A DNA stretch of 5,460 bases from Verrucomicrobiota bacterium (GCA_016871475.1 VHDG01000313.1:1-5460), one strand, 5' to 3'. Numbered from the stretch's first letter, positions 1 to 5,460 are shown. Numbers and translations: made by a program. The notes: generated from the sequence alone by a model not told the origin.

Positions 1-485
1 GTGCATCAAGCGAGGACAAGCAGAAGGAGATTCAGAGGTACCGGAGGATCTACGCCGCAGGGGGATCGACTCCGGGAGATGCGTCACGGGGGCGGCAGGT
101 CTTCGCCAAGATCTGTCAGCAATGCCATGTTTTGTTTGATGCCGGGGGCAAGGTGGGCCCTGATCTCACGGGTTCCAATCGCGCGGACCTCGACTATATC
201 CTCTCCAACATGGTGGATCCCAACGCGGTCATCCCGAACGATTACCGGTCTTCCACGGTGGAACTGAAGGACGACCGGGTTCTGACCGGGATTGTGAAGG
301 CACAGGATGACAGGACGTTGACGGTGGCGACGGCTTCGGAGGTGTTGGTGATCCCGAAGTCGGATGTGAAAAGTCTCCAGCTCAGCGAGCTGTCAATGAT
401 GCCGGAGGGACTGCTGGCTCCCCTCACGGACGTGGAGGTGCGGGATCTCATCTACTATCTCAGCCGACCCGGTCAGGTTCCCTGA
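1..485 (+). CDS. PVC-type heme-binding (c-type cytochrome) domain protein, C-terminal part
   Basis: This is the 3' end of a gene that begins left of the window; the open frame is the one starting at base 3, giving 160 residues to the TGA at 483-485. It carries CQQCH (114-128), which covalently binds heme c, then a GGKVGPDLTG stretch, a DPNAVIPNDY segment, a strand-rich part and SMMPEGLL (393-416), whose Met is a plausible axial heme ligand. The order is that of the 'putative heme-binding domain, Pirellula/Verrucomicrobium type' family, normally the C-terminus of large exported proteins with membrane-bound-dehydrogenase-like beta-propeller and HEAT regions. By family these are periplasmic electron-transfer modules of sugar-degrading or uncharacterised dehydrogenases; the partner domain is off-window, so the substrate is unknown. 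The GTG at base 1 is in another frame and is not its start. Identity of the domain is secure; the role of the full protein is not. Confidence 0.9.
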   Translation, partial: ASSEDKQKEIQRYRRIYAAGGSTPGDASRGRQVFAKICQQCHVLFDAGGKVGPDLTGSNRADLDYILSNMVDPNAVIPNDYRSSTVELKDDRVLTGIVKAQDDRTLTVATASEVLVIPKSDVKSLQLSELSMMPEGLLAPLTDVEVRDLIYYLSRPGQVP

Positions 486-542
486 AAGCCAGGCCGGCAT
501 TGATCCCGTCCTGCGGATGCGGTATTGATTTGTGCGTTATCG

Positions 543-2597
543 ATGCAATTCGCGAACCCCAACGGCCTCTGGATTCTGGCAGTGACAGTGCCTGCCATGA
601 TCCTGTTCCTCTGGTGGAGCCGACGCACCCGCGAGAGGCTCACTTTGAAATTCATCCCCGCCCGGCTGGTGGAATCTCTCATCCTTGGCGTCTCCACACG
701 GCGGCGTAAATTCCGGGCCACTCTGCTCGTCGTCGCAGTGGCCCTGGCCCTCATCGCCCTCGCCCGTCCGCAGTGGGGGTTCAGCTATCGCGAGGTACAG
801 CAACGCGGGCTCGACATCATCGTGGCTCTCGACACTTCCCGGAGCATGCTTGCCGAGGACGCCGCACCCAACCGTCTTGCCCGGGCGAAATTGGCGGCCA
901 TGGACCTTCGACGGATTGCAGAGGCGGATCGGATCGGGTTGATCGCCTTTGCGGGCACGGCTTTCCTACAGATGCCCATGTCCACCGACCCCGGGGCCTT
1001 CAGTCAGCACATCGACAGTCTCGATACCACGGTATTGCCCCAGGGCGGCACCGCACTCACGGAAGCGATCCAGGCGGCGTTGGGGGCATTCAAGGACTCA
1101 CAACTCGACAACCATAAGGCCCTGATCCTGTTCACCGACGGTGAGGATCATGATGGCGAGGCGATCCAGGCGGCCAGAGAGGCTGCGAAACAAGGGCTGA
1201 CCGTGTTCACCATTGGTGTTGGAACGACGCAAGGCGAACTCGTCCCGGTCAGAGATGCGAAGGGTCGCCTTGACTTCATCAAGGAAGAAAACGGCAACGC
1301 GGTGAAGTCGCGTTTGAACGAACAACTCCTGCGTGATCTGGCCCAGGCGGGAAAAGGCTTCTATCTGGCCTTAAGCACTCCCAACGCGATGGAGGCGCTT
1401 TACCAGCGCGGGCTTGCGTCGCTTCCGAAACGGGAGTTCCAGACCTCGATGACACGACAATACGTTGAACGTTATCAATGGTTTCTGGGCCTGGCGCTGC
1501 TTGGCCTGCTCATCGAGTGGCTGGTGCCGGACCGGCGACGTCCGGCCCCTGTCCCGAGCGCACTCAGGCCGAAGGCTGTGCTCGCGCTCTTGTTATTTTT
1601 GGTTCTCGGTTTGCCAGAGAGCTCCTGGGCCACCCCCTCTGCAGCTCGCAAGCATTTCGAGGCGGGCCGGTATAAGAATGCACTGGCTGAATACGAACGG
1701 CTGTTGAAGCAATCGCCTCAGGATTCCCCCTTGCATTACAACGCAGGCAGCGCCGCTTATCAGGCGGGGAAACTGGACTCCGCGATGGACCATTTCAGCG
1801 CTGCGCTATCCACACCCGATCTGAAGCTGCAGCAGCAGGCCTACTACAACCGGGGCAACACACAGTATCGAACGGGCGAGACAAGCGAAGCCCCTGACCA
1901 GACCATCGCTGCATGGGAGAAAGCCGTGCAGGATTACGAATCGGCGCTGAAGCTCGATCCGAATGACATCCAATCCAAACATAACCGTGATCTTGTCCAG
2001 AAGCGGCTTGAAGAGCTGAAGAAGCAACAGCAGGAGAATCAGAAACAGGACCAGAACCAGGACGACAAGCAGGACGACAAGGACAACAAGAAGGAGGATA
2101 AGAAGGACGGGAAGGATTCGAAGGATCAGAACTCGGGTCAGGAAGATTCGCAGTCGGAGAAGAAGCAGGACCCGAACAAGCAGGACTCTTCAAAGAACGA
2201 CCAACAAGAGAAGGAGGGGAAGGATTCAGAGAACAGCCCTGACAAACAGAAGGACCCGAAAGACTCCCAGAAGCAGGATTCGGAGCAGTCTTCGAAACCT
2301 AAACCTGGGGAAGAGGAGGGCAGCCAGGAGGGGGAGAAGGGCCAGGCCAAGGATGAGCGGAAGCAGCAGCCTGGAGAGGAGCAGCAAGGCCAGCAAGGCA
2401 AGCAGGGCGAGCAAGCCAAAGCCGGTGACACCAACGCACCAGCGGGGACCTCACAACAGCTTCGCGTCATGCAGATGACCCAGCAACAGGCGATGCAGCT
2501 TCTCGAAGCCCTGCGATCCGAGGAACGCATGCTGCGCCCGACGCCGCTTCAAACGAATCGCCTCAACCGAAACCCCAGGTCTTTCAAGGACTGGTGA
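543..2597 (+). CDS. BatB-BatC fusion: membrane VWA domain + TPR protein
   Basis: 684 residues, numbered from ATG 543. A TTG at 525 would add six residues, but MQFANP is the usual Bat beginning; neither start has a clear Shine-Dalgarno. Helices at about 9-25 and 59-74 flank an Arg-rich cytoplasmic loop. The VWA domain follows (about 89-275) with a complete metal-ion-dependent adhesion site: DTSRS 97-101, Thr170 in GGTALTEA and Asp199 in FTDGED. A helix at 313-328, an Arg-rich turn and a second hydrophobic stretch ending SWA|T (344-363) lead to about three TPRs (367-475, the third with an insert). A Lys/Gln/Asp/Glu/Ser linker (495-639) precedes the BatC-like tail ending KDW. Positive-inside reasoning places both VWA and TPR parts in the periplasm. 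Bat proteins are linked to aerotolerance in Bacteroides and to envelope stress, with unclear mechanism. No moxR, DUF58, batA or batD lies beside it here. Confidence 0.92.
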   Translation: MQFANPNGLWILAVTVPAMILFLWWSRRTRERLTLKFIPARLVESLILGVSTRRRKFRATLLVVAVALALIALARPQWGFSYREVQQRGLDIIVALDTSRSMLAEDAAPNRLARAKLAAMDLRRIAEADRIGLIAFAGTAFLQMPMSTDPGAFSQHIDSLDTTVLPQGGTALTEAIQAALGAFKDSQLDNHKALILFTDGEDHDGEAIQAAREAAKQGLTVFTIGVGTTQGELVPVRDAKGRLDFIKEENGNAVKSRLNEQLLRDLAQAGKGFYLALSTPNAMEALYQRGLASLPKREFQTSMTRQYVERYQWFLGLALLGLLIEWLVPDRRRPAPVPSALRPKAVLALLLFLVLGLPESSWATPSAARKHFEAGRYKNALAEYERLLKQSPQDSPLHYNAGSAAYQAGKLDSAMDHFSAALSTPDLKLQQQAYYNRGNTQYRTGETSEAPDQTIAAWEKAVQDYESALKLDPNDIQSKHNRDLVQKRLEELKKQQQENQKQDQNQDDKQDDKDNKKEDKKDGKDSKDQNSGQEDSQSEKKQDPNKQDSSKNDQQEKEGKDSENSPDKQKDPKDSQKQDSEQSSKPKPGEEEGSQEGEKGQAKDERKQQPGEEQQGQQGKQGEQAKAGDTNAPAGTSQQLRVMQMTQQQAMQLLEALRSEERMLRPTPLQTNRLNRNPRSFKDW
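1572..1631 (+). other. Internal signal-peptide-like segment at the BatB/BatC junction
   Basis: Residues 344-363 of the fusion (numbered from 543) start with Arg-Pro-Lys, run through a Leu/Ala/Val/Phe hydrophobic core (AVLALLLFLVLGL) and end in SSWA before Thr364, with Ser at -3 and Ala at -1. This is the layout of a Sec signal peptide with a signal-peptidase-I site. It sits exactly where an independent BatC protein would begin. Either it is retained as a fourth transmembrane helix, or it is cut to free the TPR half in the periplasm. The sequence cannot decide between these. No well-placed internal start with a ribosome binding site was seen. Confidence 0.55.
2025..2459 (+). repeat. Low-complexity polypurine tract coding a charged linker
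   Basis: About 435 bp in which the plus strand is strongly A/G-biased, coding a linker made almost only of K, Q, D, E, S, N, G and P. Short exact tandem duplications are visible: a 12-bp unit caggacgacaag at 2058-2069 and 2070-2081 (Gln-Asp-Asp-Lys twice) and a 9-bp unit cagcaaggc at 2382-2390 and 2391-2399 (Gln-Gln-Gly twice). These suggest growth by slippage, so length probably varies between relatives. Such acidic/basic linkers between TPRs and tail are usual in BatC proteins. Long antisense open frames opposite this tract are by-products of its composition. Confidence 0.85.
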
Positions 2598-2632
2598 GCA
2601 AGTTCGTTGCCTGAGGCAGATCTGTTTTTCGC

Positions 2633-3577
2633 ATGCAAAAATCAAGAGTTGGTACCAGTTCCCTCGAAACCAGCAGGATCGCGTACGGTTGTTGGCGGCT
2701 TGCAGGAACGTGGAATCCGCCGGAAATAGGCCCCGATGCCACCGACATCGCCCGGCGTGCAATCGTGGCCGCGATTGAATCGGGCATCACACTCTTCGAC
2801 CACGCGGATATCTACTGCCAGGGTGCCGCCGAAACGTTGTTTGGCAAAATTCTCAAGGACATCCCTGGAATGCGGAGGCAGATCCTGATCGCCACCAAGT
2901 GTGGGATCCGGGCCAAGGACACCCCGTCGACGGGGGCGCCTTATCGATACGACTTTCGCAAGGAATACATCGTGAGGAGTTGCGAGTCATCTCTTCAACG
3001 GCTTGGAGTCGATGTCATCGATCTCTATCAACTGCATCGCCCGGACTATCTGATGGACCCGATGGAAGTGGCCGAGGCTTTCACCCTGCTTCGTGAGCAG
3101 GGGAAGGTGCGGGAGTTTGGAGTCAGCAACTTCCGGCCATCCCAGGTGGAAGCTCTCCAGGCGTCTCTTGGTTTTTCCCTTCAAGTGAACCAGGTGGAGA
3201 TCAGCTTGTTTCAACTCGGTCCCTTGGAAAACGGAGTGCTGGATCAATGCCTCACCCGGGGCATGAGTCCCATGGCATGGAGTCCTCTGGGGGGAGGCAA
3301 GCTCGCGGATGGCTCGACACGAGTCTTGCCTTCACAGCAAGGCTACTCATCCGAGCGGCTGCTCTCCCTCATGGACACAATGGCCAGGGAAAAGTCCGTC
3401 AGCCGTGCGGTGATCGCTCTGAGTTGGCTGCTGAAACATCCCTCGGAGATCCTGCCCATCGTGGGCTCCCTCCAGCCTGAGCGCATCCAGACGGTGGCGG
3501 CCTCAAACCCCGACCTGCTCAGTCATGAGGAATGGTATCAGCTCCTGGCTGCTGCCAGAGCGGAACCTCTCCCCTGA
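2633..3577 (+). CDS. Aldo/keto reductase, YdhF-like
   Basis: 314 residues, a full-length NADPH-dependent (beta/alpha)8-barrel oxidoreductase, presumably cytoplasmic. The catalytic tetrad is complete: Asp56 and Tyr61 (FDHADIY), Lys89 (TKCGI) and His135 (LHRPD). Family landmarks follow in order: GKVREFGVSNF (157-167), NQVEIS (186-191), PMAWSPLGGGKL (213-224) and the cofactor phosphate-binding part PIVGSLQPERI (275-285). The HADIY, SKCGI-like, HRPDPLMD-like and MAWSPLGGG blocks match E. coli YdhF as I remember it better than the sugar or steroid reductases of the superfamily. YdhF-type enzymes have no established physiological substrate, so only a carbonyl reductase activity is claimed. The ATG at 2633 gives the normal N-terminus; a weak GAGG lies 16 bases upstream, which is far. 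It follows the Bat fusion by 35 bp, so read-through is plausible, without any obvious functional link. Confidence 0.93.
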   Translation: MQKSRVGTSSLETSRIAYGCWRLAGTWNPPEIGPDATDIARRAIVAAIESGITLFDHADIYCQGAAETLFGKILKDIPGMRRQILIATKCGIRAKDTPSTGAPYRYDFRKEYIVRSCESSLQRLGVDVIDLYQLHRPDYLMDPMEVAEAFTLLREQGKVREFGVSNFRPSQVEALQASLGFSLQVNQVEISLFQLGPLENGVLDQCLTRGMSPMAWSPLGGGKLADGSTRVLPSQQGYSSERLLSLMDTMAREKSVSRAVIALSWLLKHPSEILPIVGSLQPERIQTVAASNPDLLSHEEWYQLLAAARAEPLP

Positions 3578-3590
3578 TCCACGGTGCAGC

Positions 3591-3609
3591 TGAGCCCGGA
3601 CAAGGCTCA
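3591..3609. terminator. Small hairpin between convergent genes, possible weak terminator
   Basis: TGAGCC (3591-3596) and GGCTCA (3604-3609) form a perfect 6-bp stem around a 7-base loop, 13 bp after the aldo/keto reductase stop and before the end of the opposing membrane-protein gene. Neither side is followed by a T-run, so it is not a textbook intrinsic terminator. A second stem, CTGGC/GCCAG (3545-3549 and 3554-3558, loop TGCT), lies just upstream inside the reductase coding end. Confidence 0.35.
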
Positions 3610-3627
3610 TGCGGCGAGAATTGCGTG

Positions 3628-4266
3628 TCAGGTCGAGGGTGAGGGATTTGGGTTCTGGGTTTCAGCCTTGGGTTTCGGCCTGAAAGCCGCTCCCATTCCT
3701 GCCCCCATTCCCAACCCGTACGTCAAACCCCAGGCCATCATTGAAAGGGTCGAGTGCTTCAGGGCCTCAAAGATCAGGCTGCCGGCGAAATACCCGGCGC
3801 TGTGGAGAAGGAACAACAGGCTCCATTCCTTCACGAAGGATCTCTCCGAGGCGAAGAAACATCGCATCACCCAAATGTATCCCGCAGTGCCGGCAGCGCT
3901 GCCGATCCATTCTCCCGGTCGATTGGAAATCTTCATCCATGCCAGGCTCCACAGGAACGAATAGAGGAGGAAGCCCAGCGAGAAAGCCAGGGCGAAGCGG
4001 CCGCGGGTTCCTTCAGGGGCGAGGGCGCGCGGCATCAGGAAAGCTGCGAGTCCGATGAACATGAATGCCCATGCGGCGTACGCTCCTGCCTCTCCGAGGT
4101 TGCGATAGAAGAAGCGCCCACCCCACGCCCAGCTGCCGAAAACGAGGAGGCTTGGAAGAGTGAACGCCACAGCGCCCAGGGCAGCCAGCCGGGCTGTGCT
4201 GCCGCCCGGACCCGGAGTGCCGTGGCTGGGTTTCGCAGGTTCGGGAGCGTTTGTTGGCTGCTCCAT
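3628..4266 (-). CDS. Predicted six-helix integral membrane protein, unknown function
   Basis: I do not recognise the family. The protein has 212 residues. A Pro-rich cytoplasmic-looking N-terminus (1-23) precedes six hydrophobic segments at about 27-46, 60-79, 91-111, 119-138, 147-166 and 174-194. The helices are rich in Trp, Tyr, Phe and Gly; conspicuous polar or charged residues near membrane edges include Arg51, Glu59, Lys112, Glu119, His155 and Glu167. The last 18 residues are a Lys/Pro/Asn/Ser tail coded by the GGG-tract array and may be a recent extension. The ATG at 4264-4266 follows the stop of the upstream HD-oxygenase gene by one base and has no Shine-Dalgarno of its own, so translation is probably coupled. 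That argues for a role tied to the oxygenase, for example substrate transport or membrane anchoring. Topology and size also fit many unrelated small permease-like proteins. Confidence 0.75.
   Translation of the reverse strand: MEQPTNAPEPAKPSHGTPGPGGSTARLAALGAVAFTLPSLLVFGSWAWGGRFFYRNLGEAGAYAAWAFMFIGLAAFLMPRALAPEGTRGRFALAFSLGFLLYSFLWSLAWMKISNRPGEWIGSAAGTAGYIWVMRCFFASERSFVKEWSLLFLLHSAGYFAGSLIFEALKHSTLSMMAWGLTYGLGMGAGMGAAFRPKPKAETQNPNPSPST
3637..3676 (+). repeat. GGG-tract array with canonical G-quadruplex motif
   Basis: On the plus strand, GGG tracts occur at 3637-3639, 3643-3645, 3650-3652 and 3657-3659 with loops TGA, ATTT and TTCT. This satisfies the standard G3-N(1-7) four-tract rule. A fifth GGG at 3670-3672 follows a 10-base loop. 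From 3643 the tracts sit in 7-bp units (GGGATTT, GGGTTCT, GGGTTTC, a 6-base spacer, GGGTTTC), so the array looks like a degenerate heptamer repeat. It codes the Asn/Pro/Ser-rich tail of the minus-strand membrane protein and would lie in the 3' untranslated RNA of the plus-strand reductase. The motif is certain; folding in the cell is inference. Confidence 0.7.
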
Positions 4267-4270
4267 ATCA
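4264..4270 (-). promoter_or_regulatory. Translational coupling junction TGA-T-ATG
   Basis: Read on the minus strand, the oxygenase stop TGA (4270-4268), one T and the ATG of the membrane-protein gene (4266-4264) are adjacent. No ribosome binding site is visible in the preceding 15 bases. Termination followed by re-initiation by the same ribosome is the likely mode, giving linked amounts of the two proteins. Confidence 0.6.
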
Positions 4271-4822
4271 GGCGACTTGCACGAAGGCTTCCAACTCCTG
4301 GCGAAAGTCCTCGATGTCGGGCGTTTTCAGGGTCGGATCTTTTCCCAGGTCATCGTAGTGCCGGACACGCACCGCCGCTTGATAATGAGGGTGACGTTCA
4401 AATTCCCGCGCCTCGGCATCACTCATCGGGCCTCCTTGAAGCATCAGGCTTTGGCTCGATGCATCGGACAGGCCAGAGAGATAGGCGGGATCCTTCCAGC
4501 AGAGATAGCGCTTGGCGGCCACATGGAGCCTGACCGGTTCCACGACCTCGGCTGTGAAGAGGCGATCGAGCCGGTTCGCACCGATCGCTTCATGGCGGGC
4601 ATCGATGCCTCGATCCGCAATATCCTCCCCGAGATCATGCACGAGATGTCCATAATCATGGAGCAGGCAGGCAGCCACGATGGCGGGAGGCTCGCCCCTG
4701 GAGCGTGCGATGGTGGCGCACTGCAGGGCATGTTGAAGCTCGGTGACATCCTCGCCGTAGGCGCGGTGGCCCTTCTCATTGAAGAGCTTGAACACATCAG
4801 AAACAACATCGCTGGGCTTCAT
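4268..4822 (-). CDS. PhnZ-like HD-domain di-iron oxygenase
   Basis: 184 residues from ATG 4822. The same frame could start at ATG 4849 or TTG 4912, but the latter would overlap argC, and 4822 matches PhnZ at its N-terminus. The order of motifs is that of the phosphonate-degradation HD oxygenases (PhnZ, TmpB): ELQHALQCA, CLLHDYGH, ARHEAIGA, HVAAKRYL, YLSGLSDAS, LQGGPM and RHYDDLGK. Putative iron ligands are His31, His55, Asp56, His77, His100 and Asp157, all corresponding to PhnZ. Lys104 and Arg154 match PhnZ substrate-phosphonate contacts, and Glu24 matches the PhnZ lid glutamate. Tyr22 is one position off the PhnZ tyrosine. Known members cleave C-P bonds of alpha-hydroxyphosphonates with O2 in the cytoplasm. 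Here no partner hydroxylase, transporter or phosphonatase is nearby; the neighbours are argC and a membrane protein, so the substrate is undetermined. Family assignment is firm, reaction is not. Confidence 0.88.
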   Translation of the reverse strand: MKPSDVVSDVFKLFNEKGHRAYGEDVTELQHALQCATIARSRGEPPAIVAACLLHDYGHLVHDLGEDIADRGIDARHEAIGANRLDRLFTAEVVEPVRLHVAAKRYLCWKDPAYLSGLSDASSQSLMLQGGPMSDAEAREFERHPHYQAAVRVRHYDDLGKDPTLKTPDIEDFRQELEAFVQVA

Positions 4823-4824
4823 AT

Positions 4825-4828
4825 CTCC
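4825..4828 (-). promoter_or_regulatory. Candidate ribosome binding site GGAG for the HD oxygenase
   Basis: The minus strand reads TTGGAGATATG up to the ATG at 4822. GGAG is a good anti-16S match, but only two bases separate it from the start codon, shorter than usual. It favours 4822 over the ATG at 4849, which follows TTGACCGG and has no such motif. The 58-bp gap to argC (4823-4880) shows no convincing promoter or terminator. Confidence 0.4.
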
Positions 4829-4880
4829 AAATAAGATTCTGGCGCTCATCCGGTCAATGCGAAAACTTGCCTCGCATGGC

Positions 4881-5460
4881 TCACACCAATCCGGTTGTTT
4901 CCGGGAATCCAAAGCGGATGTTCATGCTCTGAACCGCCTGGCCGCTCGCACCCTTCACGATGTTGTCCTCAGCGCTCATCACAATGAGTCGTCCGGTTCT
5001 GGGGTCCACCCGATGTGCAATCTCCACGCAGTTGGTGCCCACGACGTTCTTGGTGTCGGGCAACGCCGCTCCCTCAAGCAGCCTCACAAAAGGTTCCTGC
5101 GAATAGGCCCGGCGGTAGCACTCCGTCACGGTCTTGGATACTTCGCGGGCTTCTTCCGCTCCGTTGAAGTGTGTGGCCGGAGCCAGATAGAGCGTCGTGA
5201 GAATTCCGCGGTTCACCGGTATCAAGTGGGGAACGAACTGAAGGGTCACCTGCCGGTTCGCCGCGATCGACATCTCCTGTTCCATTTCAGAGAGATGCCG
5301 GTGCTTGGGAACTCCGTAGGGGCGGACACTTTCGTTGCATTCGCAGAACAGATAGTCGATTTCCGCCTTTCGGCCCGCACCACTGACGCCGCTCAGCGAG
5401 CTGGCGATCATGCCGTCTGATTTGATCAAGCCTGCCCGCAGCAAAGGCAGCACCGGGAGG
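4881..5460 (-). CDS. argC: N-acetyl-gamma-glutamyl-phosphate reductase, C-terminal part
   Basis: The gene enters from the right edge; 192 residues lie in the window, ending at TGA 4881-4883, and about 150 N-terminal residues are missing. The enzyme uses NADPH to reduce N-acetyl-gamma-glutamyl phosphate to the semialdehyde, the third step of arginine biosynthesis, in the cytoplasm. Diagnostic blocks are LPLLRAGLI (just after the off-window GCYPT active-site cysteine), SGVSGAGRKA, GVPKHRHLSEMEQEM with the catalytic-type His, FVPHLIPVNRGILTTLY and the closing GTNCVEIAHRVDPRTG...DNIVKGASGQAVQSMN. All are intact. The GTG at 5451-5453 is an internal codon, not the start. ArgC is often followed by argJ or argB; here the next gene in the same direction, 58 bp away, is the HD oxygenase, so the local layout is not the classic arginine operon. 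Upstream genes are outside the window. Confidence 0.97.
   Translation of the reverse strand, partial: LPVLPLLRAGLIKSDGMIASSLSGVSGAGRKAEIDYLFCECNESVRPYGVPKHRHLSEMEQEMSIAANRQVTLQFVPHLIPVNRGILTTLYLAPATHFNGAEEAREVSKTVTECYRRAYSQEPFVRLLEGAALPDTKNVVGTNCVEIAHRVDPRTGRLIVMSAEDNIVKGASGQAVQSMNIRFGFPETTGLV

Noticed and set aside
1..267. GTG-initiated 88-residue frame at the left edge
   Set aside because: It is out of frame with the CQQCH heme domain and has Arg/Ser-rich shadow composition.
500..529. Promoter-like TTGATC and TATTGA with 17-bp spacing before the Bat fusion
   Set aside because: The second box matches only about half of the consensus; such pairs occur by chance and nothing else supports a promoter here.
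486..542. Gap between the heme-protein gene and the Bat fusion examined for small genes, RNA or a terminator
   Set aside because: No stem followed by a T-run and no small open frame with a ribosome binding site was seen.
1795..2530. Two long minus-strand open frames (132 and 130 residues) opposite the Bat linker
   Set aside because: They are Ser/Cys/Leu/Pro-rich mirrors of a polypurine low-complexity coding strand, with no recognisable domain; the plus-strand frame carries clear family motifs.
3754..4834. Plus-strand open frames of 259 and 224 residues
   Set aside because: They lie antisense to the membrane protein and the HD oxygenase; translations are Arg/Gly/Ser-rich without domains, as expected in GC-rich shadow frames.
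4830..4857. TTGACC box on the minus strand between argC and the HD oxygenase
   Set aside because: No acceptable -10 element lies at 16-18 bp spacing, so an independent promoter is not supported.
4823..4912. Longer N-terminus for the HD oxygenase (TTG 4912 or ATG 4849)
   Set aside because: The extra residues have no counterpart in PhnZ, the TTG start would overlap the argC end by 32 bp, and neither has a ribosome binding site.
4779..5420. Plus-strand open frame of 213 residues
   Set aside because: It lies antisense to argC, whose conserved motifs on the minus strand are unambiguous; its translation resembles no protein family.

Overview
The window looks like a piece of a Verrucomicrobia/Planctomycetes-type (PVC group) chromosome, with GC-rich, tightly packed genes. 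The strongest taxonomic pointer is the left-edge gene: its CxxCH domain followed by an SMMPEG motif is the 'Pirellula/Verrucomicrobium type' heme-binding domain, a family expanded in those phyla. The exact lineage cannot be fixed from the sequence. I see no RNA gene, insertion sequence, CRISPR array or phage gene.

Left half, plus strand (1-3577): (i) the C-terminal 160 residues of a large heme-binding protein; (ii) a long membrane protein joining a BatB-like von Willebrand A domain to a BatC-like TPR protein, with a very charged polypurine-coded linker and the conserved BatC tail; (iii) an aldo/keto reductase close to E. coli YdhF. The gaps are 57 and 35 bp, so co-transcription is possible, but the three genes share no obvious pathway.

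Right half, minus strand (5460-3628, read right to left): argC (arginine biosynthesis, 5' end outside the window), then a PhnZ-like HD-domain mixed-valent di-iron oxygenase, then a six-helix membrane protein of unknown function. The last two genes are separated by a single base (TGA-T-ATG), which suggests translational coupling and a shared task. The oxygenase keeps all six metal ligands and the phosphonate-pocket residues I remember from PhnZ. However, the lid tyrosine is out of register by one residue, and no phosphonate gene is nearby, so its substrate is open.

The two gene sets converge at about 3578-3630. That junction holds a small perfect hairpin. Immediately after it, inside the 3' end of the membrane-protein gene, lies a canonical four-tract G-quadruplex motif on the plus strand with a fifth G-tract nearby. 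It may act as a boundary element between the convergent transcripts.

Most of the window is conventional. The parts most worth a second look are the argC/HD-oxygenase/membrane-protein cluster, the Bat fusion with its internal signal-peptide-like segment, and the G-quadruplex at the convergent junction.
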